This document shows, piece by piece, positions 9,801-22,075 of a stretch of DNA of 64,000 nucleotides. The DNA comes from Adiantum capillus-veneris (lineage: Eukaryota; Streptophyta; Polypodiopsida; Polypodiales; Pteridaceae). The translations under genes were made by a program, and so were the position numbers. Below the pieces are notes generated by a model. The model worked only from the letters and a program-made list of their open reading frames with translations, was not told where the DNA came from and searched no databases. Location: NCBI GenBank assembly GCA_014529385.2, contig CM043945.1, forward strand, positions 146,423,741-146,487,740, read 5' to 3'. How positions within the stretch are numbered: position 1 is the stretch's first letter; each line of letters opens with the position of its first letter.

Positions 9801-12800
9801 ACCAGAGTCGATTAGAAATAGCCATGAAACTTTATAGGAAGAAAAGTAGAGTAATTGCTCTACCCCTACAAAGTTTCATGTCCATCCATCGTCGTCTCAT
9901 TGGTGTAGCATTGCACAAATATCAATTTCTTGCCATTAGGCTCGTGAAGGTCCCAACGACCAAAAATTGGTGTTCGTGCCGCCATTGACTATCCATATGG
10001 GGTGTAGGATGCTTTCCCCACCCTTGAAAAGTTTCATGGTCAGTTGTTGTCATCTCAATGTTCAAGTGTTGCACAACCACCAATTTGTTTGCCATTGGGC
10101 TCACCAAGGGTCCCAACGACAAAACAATTGACATTCGTGGTGCCCCTGAATCTTGATGCACTTAGTGATGGACATGAAACTTTTTTAGGTGGGGTTTATG
10201 GTCCTTTCTCCATCCCTACAAAGTTTCATGGCTATTTGTTACCATCTCATCGATGTGGCACACAAAAATTGCCATTTTTTTTCCATTAGGCTTGCCAAGG
10301 GGCCAACTTCAAAAAATTCGTGATTGTGTCATCCCTGATGTCAACCCTACAACCCTAGAGATGGGCATAAAACTTTGTAGGGGTGGTGATTAGGGTGGTT
10401 TTACCCCACCCCCACAAAATTTCATGGCCATCCTTTGTCGTCTTGACAGTTAGGCATTGCGCAACCATCAATTTCCCTCCATTGGGATTTTCAAGGGCCC
10501 ATCAACAAAAAATAGGCTCTTGTTCCATCCCTACCTATCGAGACAATTAGTGATTCCCATGAAAATTTGTAGTGGTGGAATATAGGATGCTTTCCCTACC
10601 CTTGAAAATTTTCATAGCCATCAGTTGTCATCTCGACAGTCAAGTGTTGCACAACCACCAATTTTCTTCCATTGGGCTTGCCCAATGGCAAAAAAATTTG
10701 CATTCAAGCCACTCCTAACTATCGAGGAAATTAGCAATGTCCATGAAACTTAGCAAGGCAAAGATAGGGTGCTTTTCACACCCTTGCAAATTTTCATCAC
10801 CATATATTCTTGTCTTGTCGCTATGGCACTACACAACCACCAATTTTTTTCCATTGGGCTCGCCAAGGGGCCAACGGAAAAAATTGGTGTTTATGCCACC
10901 CTTGACTATCGAGATGGCTAGCAATGGCCATAAAACTTTGCATGATAAAAGAGAAGGGTGCTTTACATGCTTTTGCAAAAGTTTTAAGGCCATCCATTAC
11001 CAATCTCATTGGTCTAGCGTTGCACAACCGTCAAATTTTTTCCATTAGGCTTGCAAAGGATCCAAAAGCAAATAATTGCCGTTTGTGGCACCCTTGACTA
11101 TTGAGATGGTTGACAACAGCCATGAGACTTTTTAGAAAAAAAGTAGGGTGATTTCTTTGTCCCTAAAAAGTTTCATTGCCATATGTGGTTATCTCATCGG
11201 TGTCGCATTGCACAAACACCAGTTATTGCCATTGGGCTTGCGAAGGATCCAACGACAAAAAATTGGCGTTTGTGCCACCACTGACCATCCAGACGGTTAG
11301 TGATGCAATGAAACTTTTCAAAGATAGGGAGTAGGGTTCTTTCCCTACCCTTGCAAAGTTTCATGTCAAATGATTCGTCTTCTTGATGGTTAAGCGTTGC
11401 ACAACTACCAATATTTTTCCAATTGGCTTGCTAGGGTCCCAGCAACAAAAAATTCACATTTGTTTCATCCCAGACTGTTGAGACAGTTAGCGATGGCCAT
11501 GAAAATTTGTAGGGATGGGAAGTAAGGTGATTTTATTTCCCCTGTAAAGTTTCATGGTCATCTAAGGGCATATCAATGGTCAAGTATTGCACAATCGCCA
11601 TTTTTTTCCCTTTGGGCTTGCGAAGGGCCCAATGACAAAAAACTTGGCATTCGCGGTGCCCCTGGCTGTCAAGACAATAAATGATGGCCATGGAACTTTG
11701 CACCGATAGGTTTGATGGTTCTTGCACTATCCTTGCAGTCTCATGGCCATCTGTTGCCATCTTATTGTGGTATGGCACTGCACAAATGCCATTTTTTTTT
11801 CAATTGAGCTAGCCAAGGGCCCAACGACAAAAAATTGGCCGATCGTGCCACCCCTGATGCTTGAGACAATTGGCGATGGCCACAAAAGTTTATTGGGGTG
11901 GGGAGTAATGTGGTTTCCCCACCCCTAAAAAATTTAATGGCCATCCGTTGCCATCTTGATTGGGTTAGGTATTGCACAACCGCCAATCTTTGGCTATTGG
12001 GATCGCTAAGGGCCCAACGGCAAAAAATTTGCTTTCTTGCCACCCCTGCTTGTCGAGACAGTTAGTGATTCCCATGAAATTTTGCAATGGTTGGGATTAG
12101 AGTGTTTTCCCTATCCTTACAAATTTTCATGGCCATTGATTGCCATCTTGATAGTGTTGCACAACCACCAACTTTTTTTCCATTGGGTTCGCCAAGGGTC
12201 CAACGGCAAAAAATTTGTATTTGAGGCACCCCTGTCTATCGAGACAGTTAGCAATGTCCATGAAACTTTACAAGGGTGGGGAATAGGGTTCTTTTCCCTC
12301 CCTTGCAAAGTTTCATGACCATCCATTGTCATCTTGCTGGTGTGGAACTGCACAACCGCCATTTTTTTGCCATTGGGCTCGCCAAGGGCCCAATGGAAAA
12401 TAATTTTTGTTCTTGCTGCCCTTGACTATCAAGATGGCTTGCAATGGCCATGAAATTTTCACGTGCAAGGAGTAGTGTGGCGAGCCCAATGGAAAATATT
12501 TTTTGTTCTTGCTGCCCTTGACTATCAAGATGGCTTGCAATGGCCATGAAATTTTCACGTGCAAGGAGTAGTGTGGCGAGCCCAATGGAAAATAATTTTT
12601 GTTCTTGCTGCCCTTGACTATCAAGATGGCTTGCAATGGCCATGAAATTTTCACGTGCAAGGAGTAGGGTGCTTTGCATTCCCTTGTAAAGTTTCATGGC
12701 CATCTGTTGCAATCTCTCTCATATGGCATTGCACAACCGCCAATTTTTTTCTATGTGGCTCACAAAGGGCCAAATGGAAAAAAATTGATGTTCATGGCGC

Positions 12801-13675
12801 TCCTAACCGTTGAGACAACTAGCAATATCCATGAGACTTTGCAAGCACGGAATTAGGGGGATTGAGTCTACCCCTACAAAGTTTGATGGCCATATGTCAT
12901 CCTTTCGCTGTTGGCATTTGTGTCGCCCCACTGATGGTCCAAACGATTAGTGATGGCCATGAAACTTTGCACGGGCAGGGAGTGGAGTTCTTTCCCTACC
13001 CTTGAAAAGTTTCATAGCCATCGATCACCATCTTGATGGTTAAATGCTGCATAACCACCATTTTTTTCCCATTTGGCTCACCAGTGGGGCCGAACAAAAA
13101 AAAATTGGCGTATGTGCCATCCCAGACTGTTGAGACAGTTAGTGATGGCCATGAAACTTTGTAGGGATGGGGAGTAGGGTAACTTCCCACCCATGAAAAG
13201 TTTCATGAGAATATGTTGATGTCTCCATAATCACGTGCTACACAACCACCATTTTTTTGCCATTGGACTTGCCAAGGGCCCAATGACAAAAAAATGTGTT
13301 CAGTGGTGTCCTTGGCTGTCAAGATAGTTAACGATGACCATAAAACTTTGCACAATTAGAAAGTATGACCCTTTCCTTTCCCCTACAAAGTGTCATGGCC
13401 ATTCATCTTCTTGTCTAATTGGTGTGTCACTACACAACCGCCATTTTTTTGCCATTGGTCTCATCGTCAAGGGCCAATGACAAAAAAATAGTATTCGTGC
13501 CACCCTTGACAAAAAAGACCGCTAGCGATGGCCATGAAGCTTTGCATGCATGGCAAGCAGGGTGCTCTCCCTACCCTTGCAAAGTTTCATGGACATTTGT
13601 TGTTGTCTCATTGCTGTAACGTAGTACAACTACCATTTTTTTACCAATGGGCTGGCCAAGTGCCCAACGGCATAT
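6826..13675. repeat. Satellite array of alternating inverted half-units
   Basis: Nearly 6.9 kb consist of one degenerate repeat with a full period of about 180-190 bp, roughly three dozen copies. Each period contains two hairpin centres. One is around CCATTGGGCTCGCCAAGGG / CCCAACGG flanked by GCCAATTTTTT and AAAAAATTGGC. The other is around CATGAAACTTTGCAAGGG / CCCTTGCAAAGTTTCATG. The half-unit between centres (about 92-96 bp) alternates in orientation, so the array is a chain of palindromes, not a simple head-to-tail satellite. Reading frames of 60-110 codons occur on both strands but change monomer to monomer and give near-identical peptides on opposite strands, as the inverted structure predicts. 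No coding function is supported. The left edge is the copia B LTR; the right edge is abrupt near 13675. Confidence 0.9.
12389..12668. repeat. 96-bp half-unit in three direct, near-identical copies
   Basis: CCCAATGGAAAATA begins at 12389, 12485 and 12581, exactly 96 bp apart, and the copies differ by only a base or two (AATAAT versus AATATT). Elsewhere in the array the half-units are inverted and diverged. This is therefore a recent local amplification that switched from head-to-head to head-to-tail order. Confidence 0.9.
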
Positions 13676-13786
13676 ACATGCAAACTCATCATCCACAAGA
13701 TATGTACCAAGAGGGTTCACAATATCTTATAAATCACCAAATCCCAAAACTTCATACTCAAGAGAGAGGAAACCTTGAAATCCTCA

Positions 13787-14068
13787 TCATCTTTCTATAG
13801 TATCATACTCCAAATCACTCTCACCAAAAAAGCCATATGTGGAAACATAGTCTCTATTCATTTGCATATCATTCTTATGCATGGACTCTAGGTCAACATC
13901 AATACCATCCACATCAACATGTACATCTTCAAGAGGAGAACCCAAAGAAGAACTTGCATTTTCATTACACATATCAACCACAAGTATGGCATCATCTTTC
14001 ACATGCTTGCATGTTGCCTCATTCTCATGCTTCACATAATGTATACTCCACCATAGGCCTACCCACAC
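13787..14068 (-). CDS. Unidentified ORF, acidic, Met/Asp-rich
   Basis: A 93-codon minus-strand frame just outside the satellite. It contains HENEATCKHVKDDAI and an acidic stretch (EDVHVDVDGIDVDLES). No domain was recognised. It is followed on the same strand's upstream side by another frame (14157-14447), and the two could be decayed exons of one gene or transposon. No splice sites or promoter were confirmed. Confidence 0.25.
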   Translation of the reverse strand: MWVGLWWSIHYVKHENEATCKHVKDDAILVVDMCNENASSSLGSPLEDVHVDVDGIDVDLESMHKNDMQMNRDYVSTYGFFGESDLEYDTIER

Positions 14069-14156
14069 GAGCTTCTTTGTATTGAAATTTTAAACTAACA
14101 ATGCTAATAACTTCATCCACTTTGCATGTGCTGTCAAAGACAATGTCTTCCTTATC

Positions 14157-14447
14157 TCATAGAGATACATAGTCCTCATCATAACCTGCTTCTTCACTTG
14201 CAAGACCTTTTCTAAACTCTAAGAGAGCATCCTTTGTCTTTTTCCAACTACCACATATGCCATACATAGCATCATCCATAACAAAATTTTGAAGAACCTG
14301 CAAGAACTCAAAGTGCATGTATTGACAAGCCAACAAGAAGAGTAAGCCTTGCTTATAGTTATCAAGTTGTCCACAAATCTCAAATACATTTGCAGAAGCC
14401 TCCAAGTACCTTCTCAAGTGCTCAAAATCTTGCAAACCCATCTTCAA
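14157..14447 (-). CDS. Unidentified helical ORF
   Basis: A 96-codon minus-strand frame with plausible amphipathic helices (MGLQDFEHLRRYLEAS, LLFLLACQYMHFEFLQV) and an acidic end (EEAGYDEDYVSL). Composition looks more protein-like than neighbouring frames. No family was recognised, and whether it is expressed is unknown. Confidence 0.25.
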   Translation of the reverse strand: MKMGLQDFEHLRRYLEASANVFEICGQLDNYKQGLLFLLACQYMHFEFLQVLQNFVMDDAMYGICGSWKKTKDALLEFRKGLASEEAGYDEDYVSL

Positions 14448-15812
14448 ACCGAGATCACAAGACCTTGAGTTGACCTATGAATACCTATGAATGGACTCTA
14501 ATCTATAGATCAAAACCCTAGTAGAAGGATTCTCTACTCCTTAGTGGGGGCACACATCTATGTGAAGGATTGGGGGGGGTGGTCTCTATAACACCTCAAG
14601 CCAACACAAAGAAAAAAGAATGAATAGAATATCTCTCTCGAGGTGATATGGGTTGATCCTTGCTCACAAATTTTGACAGCCTTGCTCACACACTCATCCT
14701 CAACTAATTCCTCGACTAGCTTCCTTCTACATTTCCATAGCCCTAGCTATGAGAAATTGGCCTCAAGGAAGCAGAAAAAAAACTAAATGTTGGGAAAAGA
14801 AACCAAAAAAAACCAAGGAAAATATTTGTTTTTTTTTTATCATAAAAACTATAGCTTCAAACCATCTTAGCATCCCTTGCATATGCGAGGTGAGGCTCCA
14901 TAGTCGCTCCGAACCATACACATAAACCCATCAAAACCCATGCCAATCATGATATTCATCCAAAAAACTCAAAAAAAACCATGGGAAACATGGGAAAAAA
15001 ACTCTCCCATTCACAATGATAACAAAGGGCTTTCACTGCCAAACCTGAGAAGCAGGGCACAGCATACAAGAGAGCTCCATTTCATGCAACTTCTATCACC
15101 AAAGAGCAAGAGGAAGGGCGAAAGATTGGCATTGTCTTCAACTTCACCTTCTACCCCCCATGAGGGCAAAAGAAAAGCCTCTTTTCCTTTGTCGCGTACA
15201 CCCATAACAGGATTCCGGGAAAAAGTGCTTCATGATTCTCCGACTCTCCTTGGTGTTCTTCCTTTTTCGGAGTCCCAGCATAGTGCCTCCCTTATTACCA
15301 CACCATCCACCTCTCTCCATGCACATACCCATTCCTCTACACATCTGCATACACCATCCACTTCACTTTCCCTTCATCTACCACTCACATTGACCTATCT
15401 TAGAACACTTCACCTCCCTACATCTCCGCATCACTTTTTAGGTCCACCACCACCACCACCACCACCACCCTTGGGGATCTCACTATCATCAAAATATTCC
15501 TATTACGTGGGTTCAATAGTAGGGATTATTTTATTCTAATTTTCTCACAAATTCACGTACAAAAGGGTGTTGAAAAAATGATCTTGAAAAAAAATTTACA
15601 GATTGAATAGGAAAAGGATTTCTTTTATTGGTGAAAATTTCATAGATAAGGTGTTTTATAAATATCCTTGAACGCACATGATATATAAGTTTTACATATA
15701 GTGACCCCCTTGAGCCACCACCTGGCATTTCATGATATTTTTCACGCACCCCACAGTCACTACCACCCATCTTCACCACATCTATTGGTTAGTCGACTTT
15801 ACCAATAGACCA
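14448..15812. other. Unassigned flank of the gypsy element
   Basis: No supported gene. It contains an eight-G run near 14570, poly-A/T runs near 14830, a pyrimidine-rich block (15290-15460) and a (CCA)n tract (about 15440-15470). A 199-codon plus-strand frame at 14940-15539 is low-complexity (Ser/Pro/His/Leu) and was not accepted as a gene. The five bases before 15813 (GACCA) are the left candidate target duplication of the gypsy element. Confidence 0.6.
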
Positions 15813-16754
15813 TGTTGACAGCCGTTGGGTCAACAACACAACATATCTCGTACCAAAGTATTATCTTTTGCGAGTTATGAAATGTTGCGGATTATGGCTA
15901 TAAACGTCATTCGTAATGAGTAGTTATTCTAGTTTCAGAAGCCGGGGTGCAATGGCACTTCCAGATTGTAAATACAAAGCCATTTGACCCTTTCAACCCC
16001 ATTTTTGGTTAACCTTAGTATATAAGGTACCTAGGTCATTTTGTAAGGAGAGACTTTTATCATAATCAAAACTTGAGCGTTGCCGTCTACTATGTGTGAG
16101 AGAGAAAGAGAGTGAGCGTGAGCTTTATCCTCTTGCTACGCCCGGCTCGCTCAACACATTGGAGATCCGTCTGCACCAATGCTGTAGGCTCGAGGAGAGC
16201 TACGCGACAACACCAAGCATTCCACGCAAGACGAAGCGCACATGCTGACGCATCTACGAGCTATTTGTGGCCGTAAGTGTATCAAATGATGTCTGTTTTT
16301 TGCATGCTAGTAGTCTTTAGAATCGTGGCAACATAAGCTATGCATAGGTACTCATAAATTTCAGTTCCGGACACTTTCAAAATTCTGCTCTGTCATCCTA
16401 CGCGTTTTCCGCAGACGGGTTTAGAGTGAGGGTTTTGAGTGTAGAAGCGTTGGGACAAGTGTATCCTAGTGAGGGGATGGTGTTCCTTAAGTTTCGTATG
16501 AATCTAGCATGATTAGGTGAGTTACCTTCCGTATGTGTGTATGTGGCTAGGTGGTGTAGTTGAGAGCAGTGAGGTTCTTGATTGTGGTTTAGTTGGCCTT
16601 CCAAAGTGTTGCATGTGTAGGATGGTCTCAGCCTCACAAGCTAAAGAGATTTCCTCTGTGTGTCTATCATGTCATTTGTGTCCTCGATTGACATTATGTT
16701 GATCTAGGTAGTGTTTGCATGCACTTCATGGGTGTGTGAGTCACTCCCGCAACA
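15813..16754 (+). repeat. 5' LTR of the gypsy-type element
   Basis: 942 bp, TGTTGACAG...CCGCAACA. Aligns with 35059-36015. TATA-like TATATAAG at 16019-16026 lies upstream of a (GA)-rich stretch; transcription probably starts downstream of it. Confidence 0.9.
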
Positions 16755-16774
16755 TTGGTGCCGTTGCCGAGGAC
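16755..16774 (+). other. Primer-binding site, tRNA-Asp type
   Basis: TTGGTGCCGTTGCCGAGGAC directly follows the LTR. It is close to the TGGCGCCGTTGCCGGGGA site of plant Athila/Tat-type gypsy elements, which pairs with tRNA-Asp. Confidence 0.75.
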
Positions 16775-18060
16775 AAAAGGACCTAAGTAGGTTTCCTACT
16801 AACACTCGTGTGATGGTTGCTTGATTTAGTTTCGGCTAAAGAAAGTGTTTTTCTTAAGTAGATCCGGAAGAGGATATTCCGCGATCAAGTGGATAGCCAG
16901 GAAGCGTGTGTCTTGCCGAGGGTCTGCGACTAGATAGGTTTAGTTAGGATATGTGGATTAGAGTAGTTGTTGGTGGTCGAGTGATTTGTGAGGTGATAAA
17001 AGTGTTTACTAGTCCATGATTTGTGAGGTGATTTGTGAGGCGATAAAAGCGTTTACTAGTCCGTGTGTGGCAGTGAAGCGTTTTTCTACTCATAGATGCA
17101 AAACCCCATATGATTTGTAGGAGTAGCTTTAGGTAAGGGATCCAATTCTGATCTAGAGCTATTCAGCACTAAATTATTTGCTAAAGTGCTTGATTGCATT
17201 TGAAATCACGGAAAAGTGTGCTTGTGAGGGTAAAAATGCATTAAACAAGCTTTTGTGGATATTTTTGTATGACTGACTGATGCTGTGCATATAAAAGAGC
17301 ATTTGCAAGGGTTCTGTGAAGAAAACCTGCAATTATGTAAACATAGACATCCTACGCGTAGGATGTCTTCTGGAGACCAAATTTGAAAATTCTGACTGCA
17401 TCAGTGTGTTCAGAAGGGGGAGTTTTACCCTAATTATACATTGAAACTAGAGTTTTGACCAACTCTTAACACCCAAAAGACCAAAGACAGAGTGTCAAAA
17501 ACACGAAAACAAGAAACTTAAGATTCTGAGCACAATTTTGCATAAAAACTGGTAGGAATGCTTGAAAAGTAGTGCTCAAGACTTGGGGATGCCTGTGGAT
17601 GAATTCTGCCAAAAATTTCATCAGTAGACATCCTACGCGTAGGATGTCTAGAGAGTGATTCTGGAAGCAAAAATCAAGTTTTGACATCATACCCATATTC
17701 TGCATGTTGTGTTGACACACACACCAAAGCTCATGTCATTTGGACATATAGACTGAGAGTTAAGGGGATGTTACTCTTTTAGAGAAATATTTTCCCAAAA
17801 GTGGTGATTCTGAACAATTTTGACATCCAAAATTTGTTGTGATCACATATTCTTGTTATATGCATCAAGATGCACCTTGGGTAGAAATAGAAGTCCATTC
17901 TGAGAAAAAAGACATCCTATGCGTAGGATGTCTAGAGGGTGATCTGGTGGAAATTTTGAAATTCTGGGTTTACCAGTGTGTTCAGAAGGTAGGATTTACC
18001 CTATTTTCACCTGGAAAGGTAAATTTGACCAAATTTTGACAGATCAAAGCCAAAAGACGA
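16775..18060 (+). other. Leader of the gypsy element, left part, with 24-bp palindromes
   Basis: Non-coding leader before the nested insertion. It holds three copies of a 24-bp palindrome made of AGACATCCTACG and its exact reverse complement: 17345-17368 (perfect), 17626-17649 (perfect) and 17910-17933 (one change). They are spaced about 281 and 284 bp and embedded in loosely repeated text (TTCTGA, GTGTGTTCAGAAGG). A direct repeat of GATTTGTGAGGTGATAAAAG also occurs near 16990-17050. Confidence 0.8.
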
Positions 18061-18270
18061 TGACAGGAGCAAAGCGAACCCCGAACCCCGACGGCCTGTA
18101 AAACACCAGGGACCGAATGGCGCGCCTCGAGCCTATCATGGTAAAGCAAACAGGGGGCACCACCTAGCTTCAACGGCTAGGACGCAAACAACACACAACC
18201 ATAACAAATTTTTCATCCAAGAGAGATGGATGCTTGGGAGTAATGATGAAGAGAAAAGGGAATGAGATCA

Positions 18271-18307
<37 letters not shown>

Positions 18308-19659
18308 GGGAGGGGGTATAGCGGCTTAGTACTTAGGCACCACAAAAGGATGGCGAATCCGCACACCCTTCACACATACACAAGCTCACTCAAAACACAA
18401 GACTAGGTGGCGATTCCGCACACCTCACATGGGCAAAACATTGCAAGAAAACATACTCACAAAACCTCAAGCTTTATTTAGAGAATAAGGCGATGAAATG
18501 GGGAGCATAGGGTAGGGGAATGAGAAGGGAGAGCGTGGTAGAGCACATGGAGGATAGGTGGGAGTTGATGGCGAAGACTCGCACGAGGGTTATGGCCATC
18601 ATCCTTCATTTAGTTTCCCTTCATCTTCCATAGCCCAAGGATGTAGAGGTCATGCTCAAGACGAGCATGGTGATTGCGGTGATGGTGATGGTGATGGTGA
18701 TGGTGATGGTGATGGTGATGGTGTGGGTGTGTGTGTGTGTGTGTGTGCACTAGGCACACACAGTGCATAGTGTACTCTTTGGTGATGGTGTGTGTCCTTA
18801 GTGTGATGGTGACCCCTCTTTATATAGGGGAGGAGGGGGGAGAAATTCTAGAATTTAGAAATGAAGAAATCATTATCTACATAGGCCATGTGACTGTGGG
18901 CCCCACTTGTCTGGCTGTGTGTATATGTGCCAGAACAGCAATCTCATGAGAGAGAGACTAAGAGAGAGAGATGGGTTGATGAAAAAAAGTGAGAGGTGAC
19001 ATGGAGAATAAAGTAATTACAAGAGGGGAGAGAGGGAGTGTGTTCAGAGGTGAATCTGTGTGCAGATGTGTGTGAACACAAGAAAAATCAGGTAACCACC
19101 GGGTGGGGATGGGTGTGTGGGCACCTTTTTCAGTGAAACTAAGTGTGTGTGAGTGTGGGGGAGGTTATTTAGCTACAAGACAAGAGACATGGCGCCCTTT
19201 AGAGAGAGAGGGGGGTTTTTGGGTAATGGGATATGATAGGAGAGAGAAAGATGGGGTGGGGTATACTATTTTGGAAGATAGGGTAAGTTGCATGTGAGTT
19301 AGGGTGCATTATTGGTGAGTTATAATGCATTATTGGTGAGAGGTGGGGTAGCTTGAGGGGAGAGAGAAAGGATAAATTACAAGGGGAAGAGAGAGGGGGT
19401 TGACCTTTTGAGTGGAGGAGAGGAAAAGGGACACCCGGCGCGGCAACAGTGAAGAAAAAGGAGGCAAGGTGGGGATGGGCTACCCCGCAGGCATGAGGTG
19501 GCCTATTTTACCTTTCTTATATATTTACATAATCATACTTTATTTTTTTTCTTACTTTTTCCAATGCCTTTTATCACTCCCTCCCTAAGAGGGGATTTTC
19601 ATGAGGTGGGGACGAGAGAAGAGGGGTATGGGAGCTTGGCTTGTGAAAAGCCCCCATCA
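18061..19659 (-). repeat. 3' LTR of the Tat-type element
   Basis: 1599 bp, plus-strand ends TGACAGGAGC and CCCCCATCA. Contains (GA)n (about 18277-18304), a (GGTGAT)n run (about 18674-18720) followed by (GT)n, and G-rich text. It is very similar to 25799-27385 with scattered substitutions. Frames inside it, such as the Gly-Asp run, are only the GGTGAT repeat. Confidence 0.9.
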
Positions 19660-19687
19660 TTAGCCCTGCCCTTTTCGCTAGAGGCAT

Positions 19688-21463
19688 TCATGTCTCTAGC
19701 TCATCTGTTTGATCATTATCGTCGGAGGTGGCGGCTGATGGTGTGTCCTCATCTGGAATGTCAATTGGTGGAGCCTGGTCAAATCGAAGAAAATAAGGTT
19801 TAAGTCGCCAACCATTTACCCTGGTTTTATGAAGTTTTCCATCAGCCTCCATAAGCTGGTAGCTTCCATTGGCATACTTTTTCCTGATGATGAAAGGGCC
19901 TTCCCATCGGAGCAGGAATTTCTTATCCTTGTGGGTGTCGAAGCGATTGTCGTAGCAGAGCACCAACATTCCTTTCTTCAATTCTTTTTTCCAGAGATGC
20001 TCGTTAAATGTAAGCCGTCTATGCTCTGCTTGTGCTGCATAATAATTTATTGCTTCTTCTCTGTCCAACTGCAGTCTTTCCAAGTTGATGATGTGATCTC
20101 TCAAATGCATGTTGGGTTGTTGAAGTTGGCTTGCCATTACTCTGAGACTTTGTAGTTGCACTTCAATGGGCAAGATTGCTTCCTCACCAAATACTAGATG
20201 ATACGGTGTGAATCCCAAGGATGTACGAAATGAAGTTTTGTAGGCCCATAAAGCTGGTAGTAGATACTTATCCCGGTCTCCGGGATGATTGTTTACCTGC
20301 TTGGTGATAATTTTAGAAACCATTCCATTTACCTTTTCAACTAAGCCATTATATTGAGGGTAATATGGTGAAGAGTGCCTCCTTGTAATGCCCAGTTTTT
20401 GCATTAGTTCTCCTACCAAGTCTGCTCTGAAACCTGGCCCTCTATCAGAGATGATCTCTAAAGGTGTGCCAAACCTACAGCATATGTGCTCGTAGATAGA
20501 TTTAGCTACCTCTACCGCTGTGATTCTAGTGGTGGCTCTAGCCTCTGCCCATCTAGTCATGTAGTCGACCCCCATGATAATGTAGAATTTTCCTGAGTTG
20601 GCCCTAGGTAATGGCCCAATGGCATCGATACCCCATTTTTCAAATGGGCCATATGAGAGAATAGGTGTCTGTGGTTCAAGCATAAGTGACCTAGTGACGG
20701 CCTTTTGACACAACTTACACGTTTTGCACCAATGGTGTACATCACGGTTGAGGCTAGGCCATATGAAGCCTGCTTGCAAGATTTTCCTACTTGTTATGTC
20801 TAGGGCAAAGTGACCACCACAAACCCTGTCATGATAGCTAGCACTTACTCCCGTGATTTCGTGAGAGAGAGGGACCTTCCTGAGTATTTGGTCCTTACCC
20901 TTACAGTACAAACCATCATTGATGATTCGATACCTTGTGGCCTTCCGTGTCAGCCATTTCTTCTGTCCCTTTGTTAAATCTGATGGGCATTCCCCTGTTT
21001 CCAAAAAATGCATGATGTCAGGCAAGGTATCACTGCCTTGAAATAGAGGGCGCTTTAGTTTTATTGCTCCAACCACCACTTCCTGTAGTCTTTCACTTGC
21101 TAGGGCATCTGCTTCTTGGTTTTGAGCCCTTGGGATATGGTGTATTTGAACTTCTTCAAACTTACCCAACAAGGTTTTTACACCACTTAAGTGAGTCCTT
21201 AAACTAGGATTCTTGCATGTCCATGCTCCATTTACTTGCCTTACCAGAAGTACAGCATCCCCAAATACATTAAGGCGTTGTACACCTTGCAAGACGCACC
21301 ATTGTAGACCCTTGGTTAGTGCTGCATACTCAGCTTCATTGTTAGAATGTGAATCTAACAATTGGTTCAACGAAAATACCTTTGTCCCTTTGTCATCAAA
21401 GACCACTATGCCTGCAGCTGCTTTGTCGGACGCTCACTTGTAGGCTCCATCAAAGTAGAGAGA
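19688..21463 (-). pseudogene. Tat pol 3' part: second RNase H and integrase
   Basis: The second RNase H begins YSLYFDGAYK near 21463; a TGA directly follows this motif, and the frame then stays open for 572 codons. Counting from the first Met of that open stretch, RNase H shows NNEAEYAAL (Glu26), NVFGDAV (Asp50) and QEADALA (Asp100). Integrase follows with an HHCC finger (YHDRVCGGH near 191-199, HHWCKTCKLC near 224-233) and a core with Asp261 (GIDAIGP), Asp321 (ISDRGPGF) and Glu357 (LVEKVN), a D-35-E pattern. It would insert the cDNA into the chromosome. The C-terminus ends near 19688, just before the 3' LTR. All catalytic residues remain despite the upstream stop. Confidence 0.88.
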
Positions 21464-22075
21464 GTATGCTCCTTCTACCATTGGTGGTACTGGAGGTAAT
21501 TGGACTTCTCCTTCCTTAGATTGCTTCTCCTTCCTTTCAAAGACTTGGTAGTTCATGAGTCCCCCCAAACTTGCCCTTGTCGTGCTTTCTACCTGTACCG
21601 TGTAGTCAAACTCTTGCAGACGAACTAGCCATTTAGTAATTCTAGCAGACACATCCATGTGTTGTACAACATAGGGAAATATTTCATCCGTGGTTAGAAT
21701 CACAAATTGCTTAGGCAACAAATATGACCTAAACTTTGTAGTTGCAAATCTAAGAGCTAGGACTAAGTGTTCCACATGGGTGAAACCTTTCTCTCCTGCT
21801 GTCATCATTCGACTAGAGAAGTAGATTGGCCTCATGAAAGATGTCGTCGTATCCTTTTGGAGTAGCACAGCCCCCAATGAGTCATCACCAACACTTGAGG
21901 TGACATAGAATTTTTCATCCCACTTAGGTGGTGAGATAGTTGGCAGAGTGGCTAAGACCTCCTTTACCTTGTTGTAGTGATGTTCGCTTTCCTCGTCCCA
22001 AGTGAAAGTTGATCTTTGAGTGAGTTGTTGCAGTGGTAGAACAAGTTGTGATAGTAGATGTATGAATCTACTTAA
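21434..22075 (-). pseudogene. Tat connection and first RNase H domain
   Basis: Downstream of the polymerase the minus strand shows the connection region and the first, gypsy-type RNase H. Visible motifs are GAVLLQKD, PIYFSSRMM, GEKGFTHVEHLVLAL, FRSYLLPKQFVILTTD and ARITKWLVRLQEFDY. These are standard for the Ty3/gypsy RNase H that follows RT. Stops separate it from the polymerase near 22075 and from the second RNase H near 21434. The enzyme would degrade the RNA strand during cDNA synthesis. Confidence 0.82.

Noticed and set aside
6826..13675. Many 60-115-codon reading frames on both strands, some with repeated peptides
   Set aside because: They follow the satellite monomers, change frame from unit to unit and give matching peptides on opposite strands because the units are inverted. 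No start context, domain or consistent frame.
14940..15539. 199-codon plus-strand frame with a Pro run
   Set aside because: Low-complexity Ser/Pro/His text ending in a (CCA)n microsatellite; no domain or splice evidence.
18558..18949. Frame with a Gly-Asp repeat in the Tat LTRs (also 26284-26673)
   Set aside because: It is the (GGTGAT)n and (GT)n microsatellite inside the LTR, duplicated because LTRs are duplicated.
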